Assembly (NCBI GenBank): GCA_003599455.1
Contig: QZKF01000040.1
Span: 1 to 52,929 of the forward strand
Direction of reading: 5' to 3'
DNA from: Comamonadaceae bacterium
GTDB lineage: Bacteria; Pseudomonadota; Gammaproteobacteria; Burkholderiales; Burkholderiaceae_C
DNA length: 52,929 nt
Of this stretch, positions 41,235 through 50,034 are shown piece after piece. The notes under the pieces were generated by a model. The model ran no database searches. It saw only the letters and a program-made list of their open reading frames with translations, and had not been told where the DNA came from. Each line of letters begins with the position of its first letter. Position 1 is the stretch's first letter. A program made the translations under genes and the position numbers.

Positions 41235-44200
41235 TCAGGCCACCGCGGGCTCCCGTTTCACCCGGAACCAGGCCGCGTACATCGCGGGCAAGGCCAGCAA
41301 CGTGAGCACCGTCGCCACGATCAGGCCGCCCATGATGGCCACCGCCATCGGGCCCCAGAACACGCTGCGCGAGAGCGGGATCATGGCCAGCACGGCAGCG
41401 GCGGCGGTCAGCACGATGGGCCGCATGCGGCGCACCGCCGCTTCCACGATCGCGTCCCAGGCCGGCACGCCGCGCGCGCGGTCCTGCTCGATCTGGTCGA
41501 TCAGGATGACCGAGTTGCGCTGGATCATGCCCATGAGCGCGATCACGCCCAGCAGCGCCACGAAGCCGAACGGCCGGTTGAGCACCAGCAACGCCGCCGC
41601 CACACCCGCCATGCCCAGCGGGCCGGTGAGGAACACCAGCACCGAGCGGCTGAAACTCTGCAGCTGCAGCATGAGCAGCGTGAAGGTGATGAACAGCATC
41701 AGCGGAATGCCCACCGCGATCGAGGCCGAGCCCTTGCTGCTTTCCTCCACCGCGCCGGCCACCTCGATGCGGTAGGCACCCAGGCCGCGCGCGGTCCAGC
41801 CGTCGCTGATGGTCTTGAGCACCGGCTGCAGCTCCGCCGTCACCGTCGCGCCCTGCAGGCCTTCCACCACGTCGCCCTGCACGGTGATCGCGTAGTCGCG
41901 GTTCTCGCGCCAGAGCACACCGGGCTCCCAGTCGAACACCGGCTTGGCGATCTGCAGCAGCGGAATCGCCTGGCCGCTGGCCGTGGGCAGGTTGGCGTTG
42001 GCCAGGTCGGTGATGGCATCGCGCTCGTCCAGCGGCTGGCGCAGCACGATGTCGATCAGCTTGTCGCCGTCGCGGTACTGGCCCACCGTGCTGCCGCTGA
42101 GCAGGGTGCGCGCGGCCTGCGCGATCGACTGGCTGGACACGCCCAGCGCGCGCGCCTTGGCCTGGTCGACCTCGAGCCGCAGCTTCTTCACCGACTCGTT
42201 CCAGTTGTCGTTCACGCCTCGCATGTTCGGGTTCTCGCGCAGGGCCTGCTTGACCTCGTCGGCCAGGCCGCGCAGCACCTGCGGGTCGGTGCCGACCACG
42301 CGGAACTGCACCGGGTACGGCACAGGCGGTCCGTTGGGCAGCAGCTTCACGCGACCGCGCACCTCGGGGAACTCGGTGGCCAGCAGCGCCGGCAAGGCCT
42401 TGCGCAGGCGCTCCCGCGTCTTCAGGTCCTTCGGCAGCACGATCAGCTGCGACACGTTGGTCTGCGGAAAGATCTGGTCCAGCGGCAGGTAGAAACGCGG
42501 CACGCCCGAGCCCACCCAGGTGGTCACGCTGCGCACGCCCTCTTCCTTCGCCATGCGCGCTTCCAGCCGGCGGCTCACGCCGTCCATGGCCTGGATGCTG
42601 CTGCCCTCGGGCAGCCAGATGTCCACCAGGATCTCGGGCCGGCTCGAATCGGGGAAGAACTGCTGCTGCACCTGGCCCATGCCGGCGATGCCGAGCACGA
42701 AGGTCAGGATGGTCGCGCCGATGGTGAGCCAGCGGTGCTGCACGCACCAGTCCACCACCGCGCGGAAACGCACGTAGAACGGCCCGTCGAACACCTCGTG
42801 TGCCTCGCCCACGTGCGGCTTCACCTTGAGCAGCACCACGCCAAGGTAGGGCACGAACAGCACCGCCACCACCCACGAGATCACCAGCGCGAGCACGGTG
42901 ACCGCGAAGATCGCGAAGGTGTATTCGCCGGTGGTGGAGTTGGCCAGGCCGATCGGCAGGAAACCCGCGGCCGTGATCAGCGTGCCGGTCAGCATGGGCA
43001 TGGCCGTGGCGTCCCAGGTGAAGGTGGCCGCGCGCACCATGTCGTAGCCCTCCTCCAGCTTGCGCACCATCATCTCCACTGCAATGATGGCGTCGTCCAC
43101 CAGCAGGCCGAGCGCGATGATCAGCGAGCCGAGCGATATCTTGTGCAGGCCGATGCCCCAGTAGTTCATGGCCAGGAAGGTGATGGCCAGCACCAGCGGG
43201 ATGGTGATGAACACCACCAGGCCGGGCCGGATGTCCAGCACGTAGCGCCGCAGGCCCTTGCCACCGGGTCGCCGGTGCAGCCCGAGCGCCAGGAAGCTCA
43301 CCGCGAGCACGATCACCACCGCCTCGATCAGCACCGAGACGAACTCGCTCACCGAGCGCGACACCGCGCTGGGCTGGTCCTGCACCTGCGCCAGCGTCAT
43401 GCCCGCGGGCAGCGTGGACTCGATGTCGGCCACGGCGGTCTTGAGCGCCTTGCCCAGGGCGATGATGTCGCCGCCCTTGGCCATGGAAATGCCCAGCGCG
43501 ATGCTGTCCTGGCCGTCGTGGCGCACCATCACCTGCGGCGGGTCCACATAACCCAGTCCGATCTGCGCGATGTCGCCCAGGCGGATCTGCGTGCCGTTGG
43601 CCGCGCGGATCGGCATGGCACGCAACTGCTCCACCGAATTGAAGGCCCCGGCCACGCGCACCTGCACCACGTCGTTCGGCGTCTGCACGGTGCCGGCCGA
43701 CTCCACCGCGTTCTGCTGGCCCAGCGCGTCCAGCACCTGCTGCAGGTTCAGGCCGAGCACGGCCAGGCGCTGCTGCGAGATCTCGATGTAGAGCTTCTCA
43801 TCCTGCACGCCGAACAGCTCGACCTTGCTCACATCGCGCACGCGCAGCAGGCGCTGGCGCACGTCGTCGGCCACCTGCTTCTTGTCGGCCGGCGAGAAGC
43901 CCTCGCCCTGCAGCGCGTAGATCACGCCATACACGTCGCCGAACTCGTCGTTGAAGAACGGCCCCTGCACGCCCTGGGGCAGCGTGCCGCGCATGTCGCC
44001 CACCTTCTTGCGCGCGGTGTACCAGATGTGCGGCACCTCCTGCGGCGGCGAGGAGTCCTTGAGCTGGAAGATGATCAGCGTCTCGCCCGGCTTGGAATAG
44101 CTGCGGATCTTGTCCGCGTAGGGCACTTCCTGCAGCGTCTTTTCAATGCGGTCGGCCACCTGCTCGGCCACCTGCTCGGCGGTCGCGCCGGGCCAGTAGG

Positions 44201-44417
44201 CGCGCACCACCATGGCGCGGAAGGTGAACGGCGGGTCCTCGTCCTGGCCGAGCTGGAAGTAGGCCGCGACGCCCAGCACCATCAGCACGATCATCAGGTA
44301 GCGGGTGAAGGCGCGGTGGTCCAGCGCCCATTGCGAGAGGTTGAAGCGCGACACCCACGAGGCGGGGTGGTCGGGCGTGGCGGGAACCGCGGCGGAAGGG
44401 GGGGAAGCGTCGTTCAT
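41235..44417 (-). CDS. RND-family efflux pump, inner-membrane transporter
   Basis: A proton-driven efflux transporter of the AcrB superfamily. The 1060 residues have twelve membrane helices, the paired proton-relay aspartates in GLLVDDAIIAVEMM, and large periplasmic loops. The C-terminal MIQRNSVILIDQIEQ is typical. The N-terminal WALDHRAFTRYLMIVLMVLGVAAYF differs from AcrB, placing it in the shorter-loop HAE branch often found in Betaproteobacteria. ATG 44417 is chosen; a GTG overlapping the upstream stop codon at 44429 is possible. It forms an operon with the adaptor gene; no outer-membrane factor is encoded alongside. Confidence 0.93.
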   Translation of the reverse strand: MNDASPPSAAVPATPDHPASWVSRFNLSQWALDHRAFTRYLMIVLMVLGVAAYFQLGQDEDPPFTFRAMVVRAYWPGATAEQVAEQVADRIEKTLQEVPYADKIRSYSKPGETLIIFQLKDSSPPQEVPHIWYTARKKVGDMRGTLPQGVQGPFFNDEFGDVYGVIYALQGEGFSPADKKQVADDVRQRLLRVRDVSKVELFGVQDEKLYIEISQQRLAVLGLNLQQVLDALGQQNAVESAGTVQTPNDVVQVRVAGAFNSVEQLRAMPIRAANGTQIRLGDIAQIGLGYVDPPQVMVRHDGQDSIALGISMAKGGDIIALGKALKTAVADIESTLPAGMTLAQVQDQPSAVSRSVSEFVSVLIEAVVIVLAVSFLALGLHRRPGGKGLRRYVLDIRPGLVVFITIPLVLAITFLAMNYWGIGLHKISLGSLIIALGLLVDDAIIAVEMMVRKLEEGYDMVRAATFTWDATAMPMLTGTLITAAGFLPIGLANSTTGEYTFAIFAVTVLALVISWVVAVLFVPYLGVVLLKVKPHVGEAHEVFDGPFYVRFRAVVDWCVQHRWLTIGATILTFVLGIAGMGQVQQQFFPDSSRPEILVDIWLPEGSSIQAMDGVSRRLEARMAKEEGVRSVTTWVGSGVPRFYLPLDQIFPQTNVSQLIVLPKDLKTRERLRKALPALLATEFPEVRGRVKLLPNGPPVPYPVQFRVVGTDPQVLRGLADEVKQALRENPNMRGVNDNWNESVKKLRLEVDQAKARALGVSSQSIAQAARTLLSGSTVGQYRDGDKLIDIVLRQPLDERDAITDLANANLPTASGQAIPLLQIAKPVFDWEPGVLWRENRDYAITVQGDVVEGLQGATVTAELQPVLKTISDGWTARGLGAYRIEVAGAVEESSKGSASIAVGIPLMLFITFTLLMLQLQSFSRSVLVFLTGPLGMAGVAAALLVLNRPFGFVALLGVIALMGMIQRNSVILIDQIEQDRARGVPAWDAIVEAAVRRMRPIVLTAAAAVLAMIPLSRSVFWGPMAVAIMGGLIVATVLTLLALPAMYAAWFRVKREPAVA

Positions 44418-44425
44418 GCCGGGTC

Positions 44426-45547
44426 TCACTGCGTGGCCGCGGCGGCGAAGCGCGTGACCTTCTGGCCCGGCGAGAGCACATGCGAGCCCACCGCCACCAC
44501 CTCTTCACCCGGCTTGAGCCCGGCGGCGATCACCACCTCGTTGCCGTCGGCACCGGCCACCACCACCGGGCGCGGCTGCACCGTGCTGGCGGCCGCGTCA
44601 TAGACCCACACCGACGAGCCCGTGCGGTCGCCCGCGTCCGAACGCATCAGCGCGCTGGTCGGCAGCTTGACCACCGTGGCCGATGCGACACCGCTGGCCG
44701 GGGCCAGCGTCACATAGGCCGTGGCGCCCAGCGGCGCGGTGGCGCCGTCCGGCAGCGACAGCTTGACCTGGTAGGTCCGGGTGGCCGGGTCGGCGCTGGC
44801 CGCCACCTCGCGCACCTCGGCGCTCAGCGGCGCCACCGGGCCGCTGGCGACAGCACCCTGGCCGGCCCACAGGCGCACCTGCGCCGGCATGCCCGGGCGC
44901 ACCTGGCCCACGCGGTCTTCCGGCACGGCGATCACCACGTCGCGCGCGCCATCGCGCGCCAGCCGCAGCACCGGCGTGCCCGCGGCCACCACCTGGCCCA
45001 CCTCGGCCTCCACCGCCAGCACCACGCCGGCGCCGTCGGCCAGCAGGCGCGCGTAGCCCGCCTGGTTGCCCTGCACCGCGCCCTGAGCCTTGGCCTGGCG
45101 CAACGTGGCTTCGGCCGACTGCAGCGTGGCCTGCCGGCGCTCGATCTCGGCGCCGCTCACGAAGCCCTGCGCCAGCAGGTCCTGGTAGCGCTTGAGGTCG
45201 GCCGCGGCCAGGTCGCGCTGCGTCTGCGCCGCGCTCACCTGCGCCTGCGCGGCCTGGCTGGAGAGCGCGAGGTCCTGCGCGTCCAGTTGCGCCAGCAACT
45301 GGCCCGGCTTCACCCGCTGTCCCACCTCGGCCGGTCGCTGCACCAGCTTGCCGCCCACCCGGAAGCCCAGGCGCGACTCGGTGCGGGCCCGCACCTCACC
45401 GGCGTATTCGGCCCGCGCCGTCACGCTGCCCGCACCCACGGTGAGCAGCTTGACCGAGCGGATCGGCTCCTGCGGCGCCTGCGGGCGCGAGCACGCGGCC
45501 AGGGCCAGCGCGGCGGTCATGATCAGGACAAAATGCGGTGTTTTCAT
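44426..45547 (-). CDS. RND efflux periplasmic adaptor lipoprotein
   Basis: A membrane-fusion protein of 373 residues linking the RND pump to an outer-membrane channel. The N-terminus is a lipoprotein signal with lipobox LAAC (Cys about 19). The barrel-sandwich begins RVGGKLVQRPAEVGQRVKPGQLLAQLD, followed by a coiled-coil hairpin (about 90-150) and a beta-barrel domain. It starts downstream of a TetR-type operator/promoter. Confidence 0.93.
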   Translation of the reverse strand: MKTPHFVLIMTAALALAACSRPQAPQEPIRSVKLLTVGAGSVTARAEYAGEVRARTESRLGFRVGGKLVQRPAEVGQRVKPGQLLAQLDAQDLALSSQAAQAQVSAAQTQRDLAAADLKRYQDLLAQGFVSGAEIERRQATLQSAEATLRQAKAQGAVQGNQAGYARLLADGAGVVLAVEAEVGQVVAAGTPVLRLARDGARDVVIAVPEDRVGQVRPGMPAQVRLWAGQGAVASGPVAPLSAEVREVAASADPATRTYQVKLSLPDGATAPLGATAYVTLAPASGVASATVVKLPTSALMRSDAGDRTGSSVWVYDAAASTVQPRPVVVAGADGNEVVIAAGLKPGEEVVAVGSHVLSPGQKVTRFAAAATQ

Positions 45548-45609
45548 GGCGGTGCAGGCGGTTGGCGGCTGAGGAAACCCGGGGAATGGGAGCTCCACCG
45601 AGGGCGTGT

Positions 45610-45638
45610 ATATTAATGACTGACCGGTTAGTAATCAA
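45610..45638 (-). promoter_or_regulatory. Promoter of the RND operon with a TetR-type operator in its spacer
   Basis: On the minus strand TTGATT (45633-45638) and TAATAT (45610-45615) are spaced by 17 bases. The spacer contains the near-palindrome ACTGACCGGTTAGT (45619-45632; one mismatched pair), part of a 26-base imperfect palindrome (45613-45638). A bound repressor would block RNA polymerase. The TGACCGGT core is common in TetR operators; no tetR gene lies in the window. Confidence 0.75.
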
Positions 45639-45667
45639 AATTGTAGATCAAAACAAGCCCTGACTTC

Positions 45668-46573
45668 ATGACATCTCCGTCATCCAACCGGCCCGAGGCC
45701 CTGCCGCTGGGCGCGGGCGTGGGCCACTACGAAAACTTCCCGGTCGCCTCCTGGCTGTGCCCGCCCGCGCTGCGCCCGGCCGTGGCCGCGATCTACCACT
45801 TCGCCCGCACCGCCGACGACATCGCCGACGAGGGCGACGCGACCGCGGAACAGCGCCTGGCCGACCTGGCCGCCTACCGCGCCGAGCTGCACCGCTGCCT
45901 GCAACCCACCTCGCGGGCCACGCTGGCGCTGGCCGACGACGCCCTGCGCTGGCCGGCCATCTTTGGCCCGCTGGGCCTGGCCGTGCGGCGCCACGCCCTG
46001 CCCGCGCAGCTGCTGCACGACCTGCTGAGTGCGTTCGAGCAAGACGCGCGCCACACCGCCAGCGGCCACCGCTACGCCGACACCGCCGAGCTGCTGGCCT
46101 ATTGCCGCCTCTCGGCCAACCCGGTGGGCCGGCTGCTGCTGCACCTGTACGGCGTGCGCGACGAGGTCTCGCTGCAACAGAGCGACCAGATCTGCAGCGC
46201 GCTGCAGCTCATCAACTTCTGGCAGGACCTCAGCGTGGACCTGCCGCGCGGTCGCTGCTACCTGCCGGCCGACGCGCTGCGCCGCCACGCGGTGGAGGTG
46301 GCGGATTTCGCATCGGACAACGGGAACAGGATGCTGGCCATGCAGGCCGTGGTGGCCGAGCTCTGCGCCCAGGCGCGCGGCCTCATGCAGCAGGGCGCGC
46401 CGCTGGTGCACCGCGTGCCCGGGCGCGCCGGCTGGGAACTGCGCCTCGTGGCCCAGGGCGGCCTGCGCATCCTCGACGGCATCGCCACGCTGCAGCACCG
46501 CAGCTGGCACACCCGCGTGAAGCTGCAGCGCGCCGACCTGCCGCGCCTGGCCTGGCGCGCGCTCTGGATGTAA
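45668..46573 (+). CDS. hpnC: Squalene/hydroxysqualene synthase HpnC-type
   Basis: A trans-isoprenyl diphosphate synthase of the squalene/phytoene synthase family, 301 residues. The start GHYENFPVASWLCPPALRPAV is typical of HpnC. The two metal-binding aspartate motifs are DDIADEGD (from Asp50) and NFWQDLSVD (Asp187, Asp191). HpnC converts presqualene diphosphate to hydroxysqualene in hopanoid synthesis, normally with HpnD and HpnE from the same cluster. Here neither partner is adjacent. A phytoene synthase (CrtB) role is less likely from the N-terminal motif but worth weighing, given the bch genes nearby. Confidence 0.85.
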   Translation: MTSPSSNRPEALPLGAGVGHYENFPVASWLCPPALRPAVAAIYHFARTADDIADEGDATAEQRLADLAAYRAELHRCLQPTSRATLALADDALRWPAIFGPLGLAVRRHALPAQLLHDLLSAFEQDARHTASGHRYADTAELLAYCRLSANPVGRLLLHLYGVRDEVSLQQSDQICSALQLINFWQDLSVDLPRGRCYLPADALRRHAVEVADFASDNGNRMLAMQAVVAELCAQARGLMQQGAPLVHRVPGRAGWELRLVAQGGLRILDGIATLQHRSWHTRVKLQRADLPRLAWRALWM

Positions 46574-46585
46574 GCCGCCGTTGCT

Positions 46586-48193
46586 TCAGCCGCCCCGCGC
46601 GGGCATTGGCTCGGCCTCGCCCTGCGGCGCGTCCTCCAGCTCGGCCGGCGCGGGCTGCGAGGGCAGGAACACATGGAAGGTGGCGCCCTGGTCGGGGACC
46701 GAGTCGGCCCAGATGCGGCCCCCGTGGTACTCCACGATGCGGCGCACCAGCGCCAGCCCGATGCCCGCGCCCTCGAAGCGCGGGTCGCGGTGCAGGCGCT
46801 GGAACATGCCGAACAGCCGGCTGGCCTGCTCGGGGTCGAAGCCCAGGCCGTTGTCGCGCACGTGGAACTCGGTGCCCTCGGGCAGGTCGCGCCAGCCCAC
46901 CTCGATCTCGATCACCTCGCGGTGCGAGGAGTACTTCACCGCGTTGTCGAGCAGGTTGGTCCACACCTCGCGCAGCAGCACCGGGTCGCCCTGCACCGTG
47001 GGCAGCCCGGGCTGGATGCGCCAGCGGTATTTCTTCAGGCCCCCGTCGATCGCCAGCGCGGCCACGATGTCGTCGACCAGCGCGGCCATGTCCACCGGCT
47101 CCACCTTCATGCCCTTGCGGCCCAGGCGGGCGAACGACAGCATGCCGTCGATGAGGTTGCGCATCTGCACCGCGGCGCGCACGATCTTGTCGCAATACAG
47201 CAGGCTGCCCTGCACCTCGCCCGCGGCCACCTCTTCCTTGAGCAGTTCGGCAAAACCGGCGATGTGGCGCAGCGGCGTGCGCAGGTCGTGCGAGAGCGCG
47301 TAGGAGAACTCTTCCAGCGAGCCGTAGGCCTCTTCCAGCTGCCGCGTGCGCACCTGCACCTGCTGGTTCAGGTCCTCGTTGCGGCGGTGGCGCTGCTCGA
47401 TCAGTGTCTTGTAGAGCGTCACGTCCTGCACCGAGAGCGTGAGCGGCAGGCCAAAGCCCGCTTCCCCCGGGTGCGGCACGCCGCGGCAGCGCACCCAGCG
47501 GTGGGCGCCCGAGGCCGACAGCACGCGGAACTCCACATCGATCTCGTCGCCGGTGCGCAGCGCCGCGGCCAGCGAGGCCTGCAGGGCCTCGCGGTCCATC
47601 GGGTGGGCGTGGTCCATGAACGCCTGCGCGCCGCGCGACACCTCGTCGCGCTCGCGCCCGAGGATGCGGAAGATCTCCGAGGTCCAGCGCGAGTGGCCGG
47701 TCTCGGTGTCGTGCTCGATGCGGCCCAGCCGCGCCAGCCGCTGGGCCAGTTCCAGGCGGTGCTGCAGGTCGGCCGTCTGCAGCTCGCGCTGCTTGCGCTC
47801 GGTGATGTCGGTCTGGATCGAGACGTAGCTGGTCAGTGTCCCCGCCGCATCCACGATGGGCTCGATGCTGAGCGACACCCAGTAGGGTTCCCCCGTGCGC
47901 TTGTAGTTCAGCAGTTCGAAGTCGCGCACCGCCTGCGGCTCACGCAACAGGCTGGCCAGCTTCGAGAGCGCGCGGGCGCTGGTGAGCGGCCCGTGCAGCA
48001 GCTCGCTCGGGCGCCGGCCCCTGCACTCTTCCAGCGCCCAGCCAGTGACCCGCGTGTAGGCGGTGTTGACCCAGGTGATGCGGCGTTCCTCGTCGGTCAC
48101 CACCACCATGTTGGAGGTCTTCTCGACGATCATCTCCAGCATCTGCAGGCGCCGGATCACATCGTCGGCACCGGGCATGGACGTGGGCGACAT
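46586..48193 (-). CDS. PAS-domain sensor histidine kinase
   Basis: A soluble histidine kinase of 535 residues. Two PAS domains (about 15-135 with the GEPYWVSLSIEPI type stretch, and about 155-280) precede a HisKA domain with the phosphorylated His in SYALSHDLRTPL and a HATPase domain with NLLDNAVKYSS, DNGLGFDPE and GAGIGLALV. No response regulator is next to it. It begins 22 bases after the Aer-like gene stop, so they are probably cotranscribed. The start is uncertain: the ATG at 48193 directly abuts the GGAG, and ATG 48178 is an alternative. Confidence 0.88.
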   Translation of the reverse strand: MSPTSMPGADDVIRRLQMLEMIVEKTSNMVVVTDEERRITWVNTAYTRVTGWALEECRGRRPSELLHGPLTSARALSKLASLLREPQAVRDFELLNYKRTGEPYWVSLSIEPIVDAAGTLTSYVSIQTDITERKQRELQTADLQHRLELAQRLARLGRIEHDTETGHSRWTSEIFRILGRERDEVSRGAQAFMDHAHPMDREALQASLAAALRTGDEIDVEFRVLSASGAHRWVRCRGVPHPGEAGFGLPLTLSVQDVTLYKTLIEQRHRRNEDLNQQVQVRTRQLEEAYGSLEEFSYALSHDLRTPLRHIAGFAELLKEEVAAGEVQGSLLYCDKIVRAAVQMRNLIDGMLSFARLGRKGMKVEPVDMAALVDDIVAALAIDGGLKKYRWRIQPGLPTVQGDPVLLREVWTNLLDNAVKYSSHREVIEIEVGWRDLPEGTEFHVRDNGLGFDPEQASRLFGMFQRLHRDPRFEGAGIGLALVRRIVEYHGGRIWADSVPDQGATFHVFLPSQPAPAELEDAPQGEAEPMPARGG

Positions 48194-48215
48194 CTCCTGG
48201 TTCCCGGCCCTGCGC

Positions 48216-49757
48216 TCAGGCAAAGATGCCCACCGAGCTCTTCATGCTCTGCGACTGGTGGTTCAGGGCGTTGGCCGCGGCGGCGCTCTCCTCGACCAGG
48301 GCGGCGTTCTGCTGCGTCATCTCGTCCAGGCGCCCCACCGCCGTGTTGAGCTGCTCCATCTCGGCCGTCTGCTGCACCGAGGCGGTGTTGACCGATGTGA
48401 TCAGGCGCGTGAGGTCGCTCACCTGGGTGACGATCTCGCCCATGCGCGAGCCGGTGGCCTCGACCTGCGACACCCCCTCGCGGATGCTGACCAGGCTGCT
48501 GTCGATCAGCTCGCGGATCTCCCTGGCCGCGCTGGCACTGCGCTGCGCCAGCGTGCGCACCTCGGTGGACACCACCGCAAAGCCCCGGCCCTGCTCACCG
48601 GCGCGCGCGGCCTCCACCGCGGCATTGAGCGCAAGGATGTTGGTCTGGAAGGCGATGCCGTCGATGATCTCCACGAACTCGGCAATGCGGTGGCTCGAGC
48701 GCGTGATCTGGTCCATGGTGCGCGCCATGGCGGCCATGGCCTCGCCGCCCGAGCCGGCGGCGGTGCTGGCCTGGTGCGCCAGCGTGGCGGCGTGGCTGGC
48801 CGCAGCGGCGTTCTGCCGCATGGTGGCCACCAGCTGCTCCATGGACGAAGCGGTCTGCTGCAGGCTGGCCGCGGTCTGCTCGGTGCGGCTGCTCAGGTCG
48901 TCGTTGCCGCTGGCAATCTGGCCGCTGGCCACCGACACGCCCGACGCCTGGGACGACACGTCGTCCAGCAGCGAACGCAGGTTGAGCGCCGACTGGTTCA
49001 CCGTGAGCAGCAGCATGCCGATCTCGTCCACGCGATTCAGGCTGGTGAGCCCGCCCGCCTGGCCGCTGGCCACGCTGCGGGCCTGCTGCAGCACCAGCCG
49101 CAGCGGCGCGGCAATCTGCCGCTGCAGCCACAGCGAAGCCAGCACCAGCAGCACGGCCTGCGCGCCCATCAAGGCCCAGGCCTGTGCGCCGGGCAGGGTC
49201 GGGAAGACCAGCAGCGCGAGCCCCAGGCCCGGCAGCAGCATGCCCAGGCGGATGCGCCCGCCCACGCTCAGCCGCTGGTTCCACGACAGCCAGGCCAGCG
49301 CGCCGCTGCGCACCACCACCCCGCGAAAGAAGCGCAGCCCGTTCGCCCGGCCTTCCCGAAACCGCTGGTACAGCGCTTCCGCGCTTTGCACGTCGGCGCG
49401 CGCGGGTCGGGTGCGCACCGAGAGGTAGCCCGTGAGCACGCCGTTGCGCATCACCGGCGCGGCGTTGGCGCGCACCCAGTAGTGGTCGCCGTCCTTGCGG
49501 CGGTTCTTCACCAGCGCCGACCAGGGCATGCCCTGGCGCAGGGTGTCCCACATGTCAGCGAAGGCCTGGGGCGGCATGTCCGGATGGCGCACGAGGTTGT
49601 GCGGCTGGCCGATCAACTCCTCCGTGGTGAAGCCGCTGGCGTTCACGAATGCCGCGTTGGCGTAGACGATGTGGCTTTGCGTGTCGGTGGTCGACAGCAA
49701 GGTGCTGCGTTCGTCGAACTCGTACTCGCGCTGGGTCACGGGCTGGTTGTTTCGCAT
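48216..49757 (-). CDS. Aer-type PAS methyl-accepting chemotaxis protein (redox/aerotaxis)
   Basis: A chemoreceptor of 513 residues. The N-terminal PAS domain (about 15-115) has the Aer-like GQPHNLVRHPDMPPQAFADMW and YWVRANAAPV. Two membrane helices at about 170-205 (LGMLLPGLGLALLVFPTLP, LMGAQAVLLVLASLWL), a HAMP-like linker and a signalling domain with EIIDGIAFQTNILALNAAVEAARAGEQG complete it. The PAS domain is cytoplasmic, so it senses internal redox or oxygen, probably through FAD. ATG 49757 starts MRNNQPVTQREYEFDE. An FNR-type box lies 56 bases upstream. Confidence 0.92.
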   Translation of the reverse strand: MRNNQPVTQREYEFDERSTLLSTTDTQSHIVYANAAFVNASGFTTEELIGQPHNLVRHPDMPPQAFADMWDTLRQGMPWSALVKNRRKDGDHYWVRANAAPVMRNGVLTGYLSVRTRPARADVQSAEALYQRFREGRANGLRFFRGVVVRSGALAWLSWNQRLSVGGRIRLGMLLPGLGLALLVFPTLPGAQAWALMGAQAVLLVLASLWLQRQIAAPLRLVLQQARSVASGQAGGLTSLNRVDEIGMLLLTVNQSALNLRSLLDDVSSQASGVSVASGQIASGNDDLSSRTEQTAASLQQTASSMEQLVATMRQNAAAASHAATLAHQASTAAGSGGEAMAAMARTMDQITRSSHRIAEFVEIIDGIAFQTNILALNAAVEAARAGEQGRGFAVVSTEVRTLAQRSASAAREIRELIDSSLVSIREGVSQVEATGSRMGEIVTQVSDLTRLITSVNTASVQQTAEMEQLNTAVGRLDEMTQQNAALVEESAAAANALNHQSQSMKSSVGIFA

Positions 49758-49812
49758 GGGCGGTGGACTGGCTCGTTGGTGGAAGTGGGCTCCATTTCGA
49801 CACACAAGCGGT

Positions 49813-49826
49813 TTGAGCCAACTCAA
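49813..49826. promoter_or_regulatory. FNR-type box upstream of the Aer-like receptor
   Basis: TTGAGCCAACTCAA keeps the TTGA-N6-TCAA core of FNR/FixK sites and is perfectly symmetric in its outer ten bases. Its centre lies about 62 bases before the receptor start codon and over 200 bases from the divergent regulator gene. Confidence 0.6.
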
Positions 49827-49861
49827 AAAGCGCAGCAAAAAATCCAGAATCTGCAGCCGAT

Positions 49862-49873
49862 GTGATGCATCAC
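49862..49873. promoter_or_regulatory. 12-bp palindrome, possible CRP/FNR-type operator
   Basis: GTGATGCATCAC is a perfect palindrome, extended on the left to TGTGA. The half-site TGTGA is the CRP type, though the spacing between the half-sites is four bases rather than six. A second 12-bp palindrome, GCAAGCGCTTGC, lies at 49908-49919. Both are in the intergenic region between the Aer-like gene and the second FNR-like gene. Confidence 0.45.
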
Positions 49874-50034
49874 GCGTTTGTGCAGCCGCTCGCTGACAAT
49901 ATGGCAAGCAAGCGCTTGCCTAATTCCGCCGAACCCTGGAAGCTTGAGCCGCCTTTTCTTTCCACGGCCCGTCCTTGAATCGCGCCCGTTCGGCCCAAAA
50001 ACATGCAAGCCGCCACCAGTTGGGCGGCCACTCG

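Noticed and set aside
41031..44603. 1190-residue open frame on the plus strand across the RND operon
   Set aside because: It is antisense to a clear RND transporter and adaptor, is rich in His, Arg and Gln, and has no recognisable domain; a GC-rich codon-bias shadow.
49907..49907. Longer start of the Aer-like receptor, to 49907
   Set aside because: The added 50 residues do not resemble the family, and the FNR-type box would then fall inside the gene; ATG 49757 starts the PAS domain directly.
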